Positions 23,607 to 32,493 of a stretch of DNA of 50,383 nucleotides are shown in pieces. Position 1 is the stretch's first letter. Each line of letters starts with the position of its first letter. Source of the stretch: Saprospiraceae bacterium (GTDB lineage: Bacteria; Bacteroidota; Bacteroidia; Chitinophagales; Saprospiraceae); NCBI GenBank assembly GCA_030148525.1, contig JASBTH010000281.1, forward strand, positions 1-50,383. The letters run 5' to 3'. Position numbers and translations under genes: made by a program. The notes below the pieces were generated by a model. The model had not been told where the DNA came from. It did no database searches and saw only the letters and a program-made list of their open reading frames with translations.

Positions 23607-26606
23607 TCAATAACCGGCAGTCGAAGTACCAGTAACTGGTTTCACTGCACTAATGGCTTTTGATTCTTTGTCGGTAGATAACGCACGATACACCTGATCT
23701 TGTATACGAGGCCGGGTATCGAGTTTATTCAGGCGATGATTCCCCATGGAGGGGAAGGTCCGGTTCGATAAGAAGACGTAGAGGACCCGTTCATCGGGAT
23801 CGGCCCACACGCAAGTGCCGGTGAAGCCCAAATGCCCGAAGGTATTTTCCGAAGCCATCTCCGAAAGGTTAGCCGGGTATCGCTGATCGAGTTGGGGCAT
23901 ATCGAAACCGATGCCCCGACGGGTACTATGGTTATAGCGATGTGTGAACTTTTGAATGGTTTCGGGTTGGAGGTATTGCCGGCCTCCGTATTTACCATCA
24001 TCCAAAATCATTTGCATGAGGGCTGCCAGGTCCTTGGCATTCCCAAATAAACCCGCGTGACCGCTTACGCCTCCCATCATGGCTGCCCCCATATCGTGAA
24101 CGTATCCCTGCAGGCGACGGTACCGGTAGTATTGATCCTCCTCGGTGGGTACTACCCGGTCGACCTTGCCCTTCTGCCAGGGGTTAAAGGTCAGGCTTTC
24201 CAATCCCATGGGCCGGTAAAATTCCCGCGACACAAAATCGTCCAGATCCTGACCGGTACGCTCTTTGACCAACCGGGCAATCAGGTAGAATCCCAGATCA
24301 CTGTAACGATAGTTTTTATTTTTCCGCAGGTCCGATTCTATGATCTCCGCCCAAATAGTATCCACGTAATCATCCCGCATATACAAACCCGGGGACACGG
24401 GAATACTGTAACCAGGTTCTTCCTGAGTACGATAATAGCGTGGATCCGGTTGTGGATGACCGCGGTCTGGCGTCAATGTCCGTTTGTAGAAGGGTATCCA
24501 GGATTTCAAACCTGCCTGGTGAGCCATAATATCCCCAATGACCAGGCTGGCTTTATTGGTGGCTCGCAACTCACGAAGGTATGTACTGATGGGCTGGTCC
24601 ACATCGATCAGTCCTTTATCTTGCAGGCGCATCATAGCCAGTGTTGAAGCGGCGACCTTGGTAATGGAAGCCATATCGAATTGATCGTTCACTTCAGTGG
24701 GAACCCGACGGGTGTAGGTATGATGGCCGTAGGCTTTATGCCAGACGATCTGACGATCACGGGCCACCAGAACTACCCCACCCGGGGTTGCGTGCTTGCG
24801 TATCGCCTCGTCCATGTATTTATCGATGAGTACCAGGGAGTCCCGGTTCAGACCTGCCTCTTCGGGGATTCCGTACCCCATGCGGTAGAGTGGTCGCGTG
24901 TACACCCCCTGGTTGTACCGACTGAGGGGCGAAGCCGTCACCGGCAGTCGTCCACGCAATCCAAAAACTCCAAACAAACTCTGGGCGGCCAAGTCCTGAA
25001 TAGCCTCTTCCTCGGCGTAGGCTACCAGCACATGGTCGAAGCTATCAAAATGCTTCAGGCTGTAAGGGTTCCCGAAAATTGTGAGTACCACCGTTGTTTG
25101 CTCGTTGAGCTTTTTAAGGAAAGCAAGGGTCGAAGGATCCAACCCGAAGTTGTAGCGAGCGTACTGACTCATATCGTGGAGACTGACCACTACCACCTCC
25201 CGGCGTCCCAATAGCCGCAGCAAGCGCTCGCTATCGGCCTCGGAAATGTCTTTAGACGAATGCAGGGCCATCATTTTTTTGTAATCACCCAGTCGTTTTT
25301 GGAAGACCGTTGGTGAGGAGGCACCGATGCTCAACGAAGCCATATTCAGGGTATCAAGGTTCTGGAAAGGCACCATTTGCTGACCGTTGCGAACCAGTGT
25401 AAGGGATGCGCGAATCAAGCGCCGGCGGAGTACCTCTGCCTCGGGCCGGTTGATATCCTTGCGCACATTTTCTTCACCAAGGGGCTCGTACCTGGTCAGC
25501 CCCAATTGGTATTTAGTACGCAATACCCGTCGTACACTAGCATCAACCTGCTCCTGACTCAACCGGCCATCGGCCAGGTAGGCTTTGATCTCGCGAATGG
25601 CCGCTCCGATATCCTCCGGCAGGGTTAGAATATCGTTCCCCGCAACGAGGGCTTCTGCTTCCACCTCACCGGCTTCGAAGTGCTTGGTCACGCCCTTCAT
25701 TTCCAGTGCATCGGTAAAGAGCAGTCCGTCGTAACCCATATCCTCCCTAAGCAAACCCGTTACGGTTGGCCGGGAAAGGGTAGTGGGACGGTTCTTTCGG
25801 TCATCGAGGGCCGGCACATTGAGGTGGGCAATCATCATACTCCCGACATTCTGATCAGCCAGGACTTTAAACGGATAAAGCTCGAGGCTATCCAGGCGCG
25901 AGCGGGAATGATTGATAACGGGCAGGTCGAGATGGGAATCGACATCGGTGTCCCCGTGCCCGGGAAAATGCTTAGCGCATCCCAGCAAGCCGTGGTCCTG
26001 CATACCCTTCATATACATGTAGCTTTTCACGGCTACATTGAAGCGGTCTTCGCCAAAGGAGCGAAAATTGATGACGGGATTATTGGGATTATTATTGACA
26101 TCGACGACGGGAGCAAAATTAACGGTCACGCCGGTACGACGAAACTGGTAGGCGATCTCTTTCCCCATCTCGTATATCAGGTCATTATCTTGTATTGCGC
26201 CCAGCATCAACTGGTAGGGAAAACTGATGGTCGATTCTTTCATACGCATGCCTAATCCCCACTCCCCATCGATAGCAATCATCAGCGGAATGTCGGGACT
26301 CAACGCCTGGTATTGATTGACCAGTTCCACTTGTTTTTCGGGGGTGCCCTGAAAAAAACAGAGGCCGCCCACTTTGTATTTTTTGATCTGCTGTTCGACG
26401 GAGCGAATGTGATCAGCTCCCAGGTCGGAATGCGCGCGGATCATAAACAATTGGCCCAGCCGCTCTTCGGGGGTGAGCGATTGGAATACGGAATCCACCC
26501 AGGCCTCGGAAGGGTCGGTAACTCCGAAGGGATCGGATTGAGCGGACAGGGGTAGCCAGGCTATCCACAATAAGAGCATCATCCAAATCGTAGGTCGTTT
26601 ATTCAT
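23607..26606 (-). CDS. GH3 beta-N-acetylglucosaminidase fused to a serine beta-lactamase-like domain
   Basis: A 999-residue exported two-enzyme protein. After a signal peptide (1-22, ending LSAQ) comes a NagZ-like GH3 domain (about 35-370) with the KHFPGHGDTDVDSH motif (212-225) and the nucleophile Asp299 in FTDALEM, then a GH3 C-terminal domain (about 395-565), then a class-C beta-lactamase/esterase domain (about 585-975) with the SxxK motif Ser647-ITK-Lys650, a YSDLG Tyr motif (about 780) and GHAGLFG. NagZ removes GlcNAc from muropeptides; the second domain may act on peptide or ester bonds. Both active sites look intact. It sits in a run with an envelope permease and a DinB-fold protein. 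Confidence 0.92.
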   Translation of the reverse strand: MNKRPTIWMMLLLWIAWLPLSAQSDPFGVTDPSEAWVDSVFQSLTPEERLGQLFMIRAHSDLGADHIRSVEQQIKKYKVGGLCFFQGTPEKQVELVNQYQALSPDIPLMIAIDGEWGLGMRMKESTISFPYQLMLGAIQDNDLIYEMGKEIAYQFRRTGVTVNFAPVVDVNNNPNNPVINFRSFGEDRFNVAVKSYMYMKGMQDHGLLGCAKHFPGHGDTDVDSHLDLPVINHSRSRLDSLELYPFKVLADQNVGSMMIAHLNVPALDDRKNRPTTLSRPTVTGLLREDMGYDGLLFTDALEMKGVTKHFEAGEVEAEALVAGNDILTLPEDIGAAIREIKAYLADGRLSQEQVDASVRRVLRTKYQLGLTRYEPLGEENVRKDINRPEAEVLRRRLIRASLTLVRNGQQMVPFQNLDTLNMASLSIGASSPTVFQKRLGDYKKMMALHSSKDISEADSERLLRLLGRREVVVVSLHDMSQYARYNFGLDPSTLAFLKKLNEQTTVVLTIFGNPYSLKHFDSFDHVLVAYAEEEAIQDLAAQSLFGVFGLRGRLPVTASPLSRYNQGVYTRPLYRMGYGIPEEAGLNRDSLVLIDKYMDEAIRKHATPGGVVLVARDRQIVWHKAYGHHTYTRRVPTEVNDQFDMASITKVAASTLAMMRLQDKGLIDVDQPISTYLRELRATNKASLVIGDIMAHQAGLKSWIPFYKRTLTPDRGHPQPDPRYYRTQEEPGYSIPVSPGLYMRDDYVDTIWAEIIESDLRKNKNYRYSDLGFYLIARLVKERTGQDLDDFVSREFYRPMGLESLTFNPWQKGKVDRVVPTEEDQYYRYRRLQGYVHDMGAAMMGGVSGHAGLFGNAKDLAALMQMILDDGKYGGRQYLQPETIQKFTHRYNHSTRRGIGFDMPQLDQRYPANLSEMASENTFGHLGFTGTCVWADPDERVLYVFLSNRTFPSMGNHRLNKLDTRPRIQDQVYRALSTDKESKAISAVKPVTGTSTAGY

Positions 26607-27123
26607 CGTTCAGTGCATTTTCGATATGGGCGATATGGTGTCGCCCATGCCAGACATAACTTCCCAGCGTTTCGTCCAAAACGAAGGTCCGCTGGTGTTC
26701 GGGGTGAAAATAGGTTCGTTGCCAGTCGCTTTCTGACATATGCTGCAAACATCGTACCCAACGTGCGTGAACACTTTTAAACATGTTCAGGGAATCATCG
26801 ATGGGACCATTGCGACCATCCGGTAACTCGGCCCAGGCTTTCTCGGGATACGGCAATATACTGGGATTATCCAGGGTAAGGCTCATTTTGAACCGGGAAT
26901 ACGCGTGGAGGTGACTATCCGGTAAATGGTGAACCACCTGCCGAACCGTCCAACCGCCGGGGCGATAAGCCCGGTTCAGATCCGCTTCTGGTAAAGTACG
27001 CACCAATCGCTCCAGGTCGAAAGGCTGGGCCGCCAGATCATCGATCCATATGGCTCGTTGATCCGCCGTTATGGCAGCGGGAGCTTCGTACAGTCCGATC
27101 GGAAAACGCAGTTTATCGCTCAT
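26599..27123 (-). CDS. DinB/YfiT-fold putative metal-dependent hydrolase
   Basis: A soluble 174-residue four-helix-bundle protein of the DinB superfamily, nearest to YfiT/BstA, which transfers bacillithiol or has metal-dependent hydrolase activity in Firmicutes. Expected metal ligands are visible in WTVRQVVHHLPDSHLHAY and in the C-terminal WHGRHHIAHI. ATG at 27123 was chosen; it overlaps the upstream stop codon by one base (TGATG) and the gene overlaps the GH3 gene by 8 bp, so all three are one transcript. Substrate is unknown; bacillithiol is only one possibility. Confidence 0.85.
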   Translation of the reverse strand: MSDKLRFPIGLYEAPAAITADQRAIWIDDLAAQPFDLERLVRTLPEADLNRAYRPGGWTVRQVVHHLPDSHLHAYSRFKMSLTLDNPSILPYPEKAWAELPDGRNGPIDDSLNMFKSVHARWVRCLQHMSESDWQRTYFHPEHQRTFVLDETLGSYVWHGRHHIAHIENALNDE

Positions 27124-29099
27124 CAATTCATTTTTTGTTGGATCTCGGGATCGAGCTGTTGTGCCCGGGCCAGTGCTTGTTGCGCACCGGCAGTATCACC
27201 GGCGTATTCCCGCGCCTGAGCCAGGTTAAACCAGGCGGTGGCGTTATCGGGTTGTTGCTGCACGGCTTGCTCAAAGTAGGCGGAAGCTTGCTGGTGTTGT
27301 CCTCCCACTCCGTGAGCGACACCGAGCAAACGCAGCACCTCGTAATCGTCGGGCTGCAACCGCAAGGCCTCCTTGAGGTATTGAATTGCCCTATTGAGAT
27401 CCCCCCGTTGCTCGCCGTAATACTGACCGGCCTGGCGATAGGTAATCCCCAGGTTGCGTCGGGCTTCGGTGTAACCGGGATCCAATTGCAGGGCTTTCTG
27501 GTAGCTGTCGATGGATGCCTCGTACTGGTTCAGGTAGTTGTACGCATTTCCGAGCAGTAGATAGGCATTTTTGTACAGCGGGTGAATATCGATAGCCTGC
27601 TGCAGGTGTCCGACTGCCTCTTCCCGCATGGTGCGCTGGCGGGCAGGATCGGGCTCTTCGGCTGATTGGGCCAGCAACTCCCCTCCTACTGCGTTCCGCA
27701 GTTTGGCGGAGCGTTTCGACACTTCGACGTCGGTTGTAAACAGGGTATAATTACTTTCCCAGGCGGGATTACGAAGGACTGTTTTGTAAGAAAACAAAAT
27801 TCCCGCAATAGCGACGATTGCCAAAGGTGTTTTAACCGACGCCCAGCTGACCTTTTTCGTTTTTTGCGAAAGCAAGGGTCCCAGACGGAACAGGCCAACA
27901 CCGACGGCAAGGGCCCAGCCAACGGAGGGCATAAATAACAGGCGTTCCGCCATATTCGTGCCGATGGGGAACAGCAGGTTTGACACCGGCAAAAAGGTGA
28001 TCAGAAAGAAAGCAACCCCAAAGGCCAGGTGATCGCGTTTCAGTACGCCCCAGACTGCGTAGGCAATCAGAGCCAGATATAGCAATGCGCTGATCAGTAC
28101 CAGCGGATCACCCCAGGTGTGAAGGGCGATGTGGCGCGGATAATAATCGTGCGTTAGTACAACGGGTGCAAAGAGTAGTTGCAGATAACGCATCCAGGTA
28201 TAGAGGATGGTCGGTAGCTTTTCAGCAAAAGTGAGTACTTCGTAGCTGCCGTTATTCCAGCGCAGGAAGGGGTTGTTCATCAATTCCTGTACGGGACCCG
28301 AACCGGTATCGGGCAAAATGGCTGACCGGATTAACAAAAATACCACCCCGGCGGCTGCATACGGCAAGGCGGGCAGCCACAGATCCCGAATGCGACGCTC
28401 CGTGAACACATACCAGATCAGGGGCAGGATACCAATAAACGTAAATGCATTTTCCTTGGATAGCATACCCAGAAAGAGGATCAGGGCTCCGGCCAGATGA
28501 TACAACCACTTGCCGGTTCTGAGTCCGCGCAAGGAGAACCACCAGGCGCCAAGTCCTGCCAGGAGGGCCATAATCTCATCCCGCCCCTTGATGTTTGCCA
28601 CTGCTTCAGTATGGATAGGATGCGTGAGAAACAGCATGGTTACCAGCAGGGGAATGAGGGCACGGTACCATTTTTTGGCGGAAGCCAGGGAAGACCGCAA
28701 CACCCAAAATAATAAAACCACACAACCGCCGTAAAGCAGTATATTGATCAAATGACTGGCAAACGGCGATTGTCCCCAAAGGCCTTGCTCGAGGGCAAAA
28801 GTAGCTACCGAAAGCGGACGATAACGTCCGCCAGTTACAAGACGGGCTTTATTTTTATCCTGAAAAAAGCCGAAAAAAGTATCGTTTTGGAAAATCCCGG
28901 GAAGCCCCCGAAATCCCTGCTGTGTAAAAGTATTCTCCGTAATGACAATGGCATCGTCCTGCACGTAACCGTGGCCGAGAGTGTTGGCGTACAGAAGGGT
29001 TCCCAGCAGCCCGAGGAGGAGGGCATGCCAGACCGGGCGTTGCAGCCAGGCGGGCAAAGAAGACTTGGCAGAAGTGGTTTTACGCTTTTTGGTCGCCAT
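27123..29099 (-). CDS. TMTC-like multi-pass membrane protein with C-terminal TPRs
   Basis: A 658-residue protein. About ten transmembrane helices (20-460) are followed by TPR units (about 495-655, for example KNAYLLLGNAYNYLNQYEAS). The first loop carries YVQDDAIVITEN and the next THPIHTEAVANIKGRDEI, the acidic and GRDE motifs of the TMTC/GT-C glycosyltransferase fold, which transfers sugars from polyprenyl phosphate to proteins in relatives. The TPR part faces the periplasm in that model and would choose acceptors. A basic 15-residue tail starts the protein. It heads a minus-strand run of eight genes. Confidence 0.88.
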   Translation of the reverse strand: MATKKRKTTSAKSSLPAWLQRPVWHALLLGLLGTLLYANTLGHGYVQDDAIVITENTFTQQGFRGLPGIFQNDTFFGFFQDKNKARLVTGGRYRPLSVATFALEQGLWGQSPFASHLINILLYGGCVVLLFWVLRSSLASAKKWYRALIPLLVTMLFLTHPIHTEAVANIKGRDEIMALLAGLGAWWFSLRGLRTGKWLYHLAGALILFLGMLSKENAFTFIGILPLIWYVFTERRIRDLWLPALPYAAAGVVFLLIRSAILPDTGSGPVQELMNNPFLRWNNGSYEVLTFAEKLPTILYTWMRYLQLLFAPVVLTHDYYPRHIALHTWGDPLVLISALLYLALIAYAVWGVLKRDHLAFGVAFFLITFLPVSNLLFPIGTNMAERLLFMPSVGWALAVGVGLFRLGPLLSQKTKKVSWASVKTPLAIVAIAGILFSYKTVLRNPAWESNYTLFTTDVEVSKRSAKLRNAVGGELLAQSAEEPDPARQRTMREEAVGHLQQAIDIHPLYKNAYLLLGNAYNYLNQYEASIDSYQKALQLDPGYTEARRNLGITYRQAGQYYGEQRGDLNRAIQYLKEALRLQPDDYEVLRLLGVAHGVGGQHQQASAYFEQAVQQQPDNATAWFNLAQAREYAGDTAGAQQALARAQQLDPEIQQKMN

Positions 29100-29214
29100 T
29101 CGAGGGAATAGTTTGTACGTCCTTGGGCCTGAAAATATTGAAATTCGGGCGTCTGCGGAATAATAGTCCGAACTAAATGCAGCACCACCCCAAATTATTT
29201 GTGTAAACGGGGTA

Positions 29215-29244
29215 TTTGAAAGAATTCAGTATTCCGTACCTTTG
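29215..29244 (+). promoter_or_regulatory. Promoter of the amidohydrolase operon (TTTG-N18-TACCTTTG)
   Basis: A full Bacteroidota promoter: TTTG (29215-29218), an 18-nt spacer and TACCTTTG (29237-29244), matching TTTG...TAnnTTTG exactly. Transcription should begin near 29251, leaving a leader of about 130 nt before the first amidohydrolase gene. This is the best promoter in the window. Confidence 0.75.
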
Positions 29245-29257
29245 ACCACATTCGTGT

Positions 29258-29278
29258 CCGGGAAGTAATCTTTCCCGG
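29258..29278 (+). promoter_or_regulatory. Hairpin in the 5' leader of the amidohydrolase operon
   Basis: CCGGGAA and TTCCCGG form a perfect 7-bp stem with a 7-nt loop just downstream of the predicted start of transcription. It could stabilise the 5' end of the transcript or bind a regulator; there is no T tract, so it is not a terminator. Confidence 0.4.
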
Positions 29279-29379
29279 GACTCCTGCATAATCCCACCTG
29301 GTGAATCTATCCAACATAAATAATTGACTACGAACCCTTTTTAGAACGAATAACAATTAACAAACCACAAATTTTTCGT

Positions 29380-31068
29380 ATGAGAAAAATACTTACTATG
29401 GTTTTAGCCTTCCTAGCTATGGGCCTGTCATTACAGGCTCAGAGCATGGAGGATGCGTTAAAACCTGTCACCCGCACTTACGCCTTTACGAATGCGACCA
29501 TTATTCCACAGCCTGGACAACAGGTGACGGGGGCTACGATCGTAGTAAAAGATGGCCTTATTCAGGCAATGGGTACGAATGTGTCGGTTCCTGCCAATGC
29601 CAAGGTGGTAGACGCCGATTCCATGTTTATCTACGCTGGGTTTATCGACGGCTTGTCGAATGCCGGTGTTCCGCGCCCGGAGCGGGAGCAGAACGGCCCC
29701 AGCCGCGGTCGACGTCCCGATGGGGTTAACCCTGGTGATCCTCCCCGCGAGTTGGCCGGTGTGACTCCCGAAAAGCAGGTTCGGGGAGAACTCAAACACG
29801 ACGAGAAGTCTGTTGAAGATCTGCGAGAGCTGGGCTTTACGGCAGCTCACGTAGTACCGCGCGGGCGTATGCTTCCCGGTAAAGGATCTATCATTTTACT
29901 GGCCGGCGAAAGCGGAGAGGACATGCTCCTGGCGGAGGGTGTTTCCCAGTTTGTACAATTCAGTAGTGCACCCGGGGTTTTTCCAGCTACAGTTATCGGT
30001 GTGATGGCCAAATTCACGGAGCTCTACAAGCAAGCGGAGCAAATGCAGATGCATATGGAGGCTTACGCCAAAAATCCCAAAGGGATGGATCGCCCGGAGC
30101 GGAACGAAGCACTGGAGGCACTGGTTCCCGTGGTGAATGGTGAACTGCCCGTTTTCTTCATGGCACCGGATGTAAAATCCATCTACCGGGTCATGCGTAT
30201 GCAGGATGACCTCGGTTTCGACGTTGTGATGACGGGCGTTAAAGAGGCCTGGCACGTGGTCGACGAGCTGGATGGTAAAAACATCCCGGTTATCGTGAGC
30301 CTGGAGTTACCCGATCCCCCCAAAGAGAAGAAGAAAAAAGAGGGCGAAGAAGAAGCAATGGATGAAGAGATGAAGATGCTGCAACAGCGAGCCAGCGAGC
30401 GCATGACCGAATTCGAGTCACAGGCAGCAACGCTGGCCAAGGCTGGTATTGCGTTTGGCTTCAGCACCATGGAAGCTTCCGCCAAGGATATTCGCGAGAA
30501 TCTGCGCCGAATGATCAAAAACGGTCTTACCGAAGAACAGGCGCTGGCCTCACTGACTACGAATCCCGCCAATATGCTGGGCTTGAGCAATAGCATGGGT
30601 ACCCTGGAAGAGGGTAAGATGGGCAACCTGGTGGTAACCGATGGCAATTATTTCGAAGAGGGATCCAATGTCCGTTTTGTAATGGCCGATGGTCACCTGT
30701 TTGAATACGAAGCTAAGAAAGCAGCTGCCAAAGGAGACCCTAATGCTTCCGCAAAAATAGGTGGCAGTTGGGCATATTCGGTAAATGTTCCCGGCCAGAC
30801 AGCCGAAGGAACCCTTAAACTTACCCAGGAAGACGGAGAGATCACCGGAGAGATCTCCAATTCTCAATCGCCGGAAACAACGGACATTGAAGATGCCGTA
30901 CTCGAGGGAAACAAACTGACTTTTCTGGCTCCGATCGCTATGGGTGGCCAGTCGATCACCCTGGAATTCTCTATCGTTATCAATGGGGATGAAATGGAGG
31001 GGACCGTCAGTGTCGGTGAGTTTGGCACGTTCGACGTAGAAGGATACCGGGAAGGAACCCCCGAATAA
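29380..31068 (+). CDS. Exported amidohydrolase-like protein lacking the metal site (paralogue 1)
   Basis: A 562-residue exported member of the amidohydrolase (imidazolonepropionase-like) superfamily: signal peptide (1-21, LSLQAQ), beta-sandwich part (about 35-88, VVKDGLIQAMG) and barrel, ending near 430 with GTLEEGKMGNLVVTDG. The HxH after the Asp is missing: Asp90 is followed by GLSN where the middle paralogue has AHSH. Later His and Asp ligands are also not evident. It has a charged low-complexity insert (about 308-330, KEKKKKEGEEEAMDEE) and an extra C-terminal beta domain (about 455-560). It is therefore probably not a hydrolase by itself and may serve as a partner of the next protein. Confidence 0.85.
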   Translation: MRKILTMVLAFLAMGLSLQAQSMEDALKPVTRTYAFTNATIIPQPGQQVTGATIVVKDGLIQAMGTNVSVPANAKVVDADSMFIYAGFIDGLSNAGVPRPEREQNGPSRGRRPDGVNPGDPPRELAGVTPEKQVRGELKHDEKSVEDLRELGFTAAHVVPRGRMLPGKGSIILLAGESGEDMLLAEGVSQFVQFSSAPGVFPATVIGVMAKFTELYKQAEQMQMHMEAYAKNPKGMDRPERNEALEALVPVVNGELPVFFMAPDVKSIYRVMRMQDDLGFDVVMTGVKEAWHVVDELDGKNIPVIVSLELPDPPKEKKKKEGEEEAMDEEMKMLQQRASERMTEFESQAATLAKAGIAFGFSTMEASAKDIRENLRRMIKNGLTEEQALASLTTNPANMLGLSNSMGTLEEGKMGNLVVTDGNYFEEGSNVRFVMADGHLFEYEAKKAAAKGDPNASAKIGGSWAYSVNVPGQTAEGTLKLTQEDGEITGEISNSQSPETTDIEDAVLEGNKLTFLAPIAMGGQSITLEFSIVINGDEMEGTVSVGEFGTFDVEGYREGTPE

Positions 31069-31095
31069 TTCGAATCAAAAAAAGAAGATCATATT

Positions 31096-32466
31096 ATGAA
31101 ATATAGCATTTTATTTGCACTGCTGTTGTTTTTTGGCGTAAGCCTGCAGGCTCAGACCCAGACCGGCAGCATGCTCATTAAAAACGGTACCGTTCATACG
31201 GTAACCAACGGAACCTTAGAAAACACTGATATACTTGTTGTCGACGGAAAGATCCAGGAAATTGGTTCGAATCTTCGTGCTCCCCGGGGAGCGGAGGAGA
31301 TCGATGCGACCGGCATGCACGTAATGCCGGGGATTATCGATGCGCACTCGCATATTGCCATTGATGCTGTAAACGAGGCAACCAACCCCGTAACAGCTGA
31401 GGTATGGGTGGGCGATGCCCTTGATCCACTCGACGTATCTATTTACCGGGCCCTGGCCGGCGGCGTTACGGCCAGCCACTCCATGCACGGATCGGCGAAT
31501 GCGATTGGCGGGGAGTGCGAAACCATCAAACACCGCTACGGCACCTACAATCCTAACGACTTGCGTATGGTAGGTGCACCGCGAACTATCAAGTTTGCCC
31601 TGGGTGAAAACCCAATGCGTGTCCACGGTGAAGGCCGCGGTATCCAGCCCGCCACCCGGATGGGTGTGGAGCAGGTGATACGCCGGGCTTTTGCGGAAGC
31701 AAAAATGTACCTGGAAGCCAAGCAGAAGTACGAGACTGCTCGCCAGAACGGCGATAATACCGTAATGCCACCTACCTATAATAAGCGTATGGAGACGCTG
31801 TCGGCTATCCTGGAAGGTGACATCATTATTCACTGTCACTCTTACCGTGCCGATGAGATTTATATGTTGATGCAGGTTTGCAAGGACTTCGGTGTGGAAA
31901 AACTGTGTTTCCAGCACACCAACGAAGGATTTAAGGTAGCGCCCGAGCTGGCCGAGTTTGGTGCTGGTGCTTCCGTATTTGCCGACTGGTGGGCCTATAA
32001 GTTTGAAGTGTACTATTCCACGGCGTACAACGCTGCTATCCTGACGGAAAATGGTGTGACCACCTCGATCAACTCCGACTCCGGAGAGCTGATTCGTCAC
32101 CTGTACCACGAAGCAGCAAAAACGCAGCGCTATGGAGGCCTGACCGACGAGCAAGCATTGGCTCTGATCACTATTAACCCTGCCAAGCAGCTGGGCATCG
32201 ACGATCGCGTAGGATCACTGGAAGAGGGTAAGGATGCCGATATCGCCATTTTCAACGCAGACCCATTGTCGATCTATGCCATTCCCATGAAAACCATTGT
32301 GGATGGTGTGGTTTATTTCGACCGGGAAGAAGACCCTGCTGACATGCGACTAGACGTAAACCCAGAGGAAGTAATGCCTGCTTTTTTCCAGGATATCCAG
32401 GATCACAAACATGAGAACTGCATGCAGGATACGTACATGACCTTCGAGGAGCTGTTCCGTGGGTAA
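31096..32466 (+). CDS. Exported amidohydrolase with intact metal site (paralogue 2)
   Basis: A 456-residue exported metal-dependent amidohydrolase. Signal peptide 1-20 (VSLQAQ). Metal ligands are seen as His84-Ser-His86 (GIIDAHSHIA), His248 (IHCHSYRAD), His274 (CFQHTNEG) and Asp328 (SINSDSGE). The closing beta-sandwich segment is GSLEEGKDADIAIFNADPL. Relatives include imidazolonepropionase and prolidase-like enzymes; a dipeptide or cyclic amide could be the substrate. It lies 27 bp after paralogue 1 and 27 bp before paralogue 3. Confidence 0.92.
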   Translation: MKYSILFALLLFFGVSLQAQTQTGSMLIKNGTVHTVTNGTLENTDILVVDGKIQEIGSNLRAPRGAEEIDATGMHVMPGIIDAHSHIAIDAVNEATNPVTAEVWVGDALDPLDVSIYRALAGGVTASHSMHGSANAIGGECETIKHRYGTYNPNDLRMVGAPRTIKFALGENPMRVHGEGRGIQPATRMGVEQVIRRAFAEAKMYLEAKQKYETARQNGDNTVMPPTYNKRMETLSAILEGDIIIHCHSYRADEIYMLMQVCKDFGVEKLCFQHTNEGFKVAPELAEFGAGASVFADWWAYKFEVYYSTAYNAAILTENGVTTSINSDSGELIRHLYHEAAKTQRYGGLTDEQALALITINPAKQLGIDDRVGSLEEGKDADIAIFNADPLSIYAIPMKTIVDGVVYFDREEDPADMRLDVNPEEVMPAFFQDIQDHKHENCMQDTYMTFEELFRG

Positions 32467-32493
32467 TTCATTAATCAAGGAAAAACAACATAT

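Noticed and set aside
31216-32154. 312-codon open frame antisense to the intact amidohydrolase
   Set aside because: It lies wholly inside a clear enzyme gene and shows no recognisable motifs.
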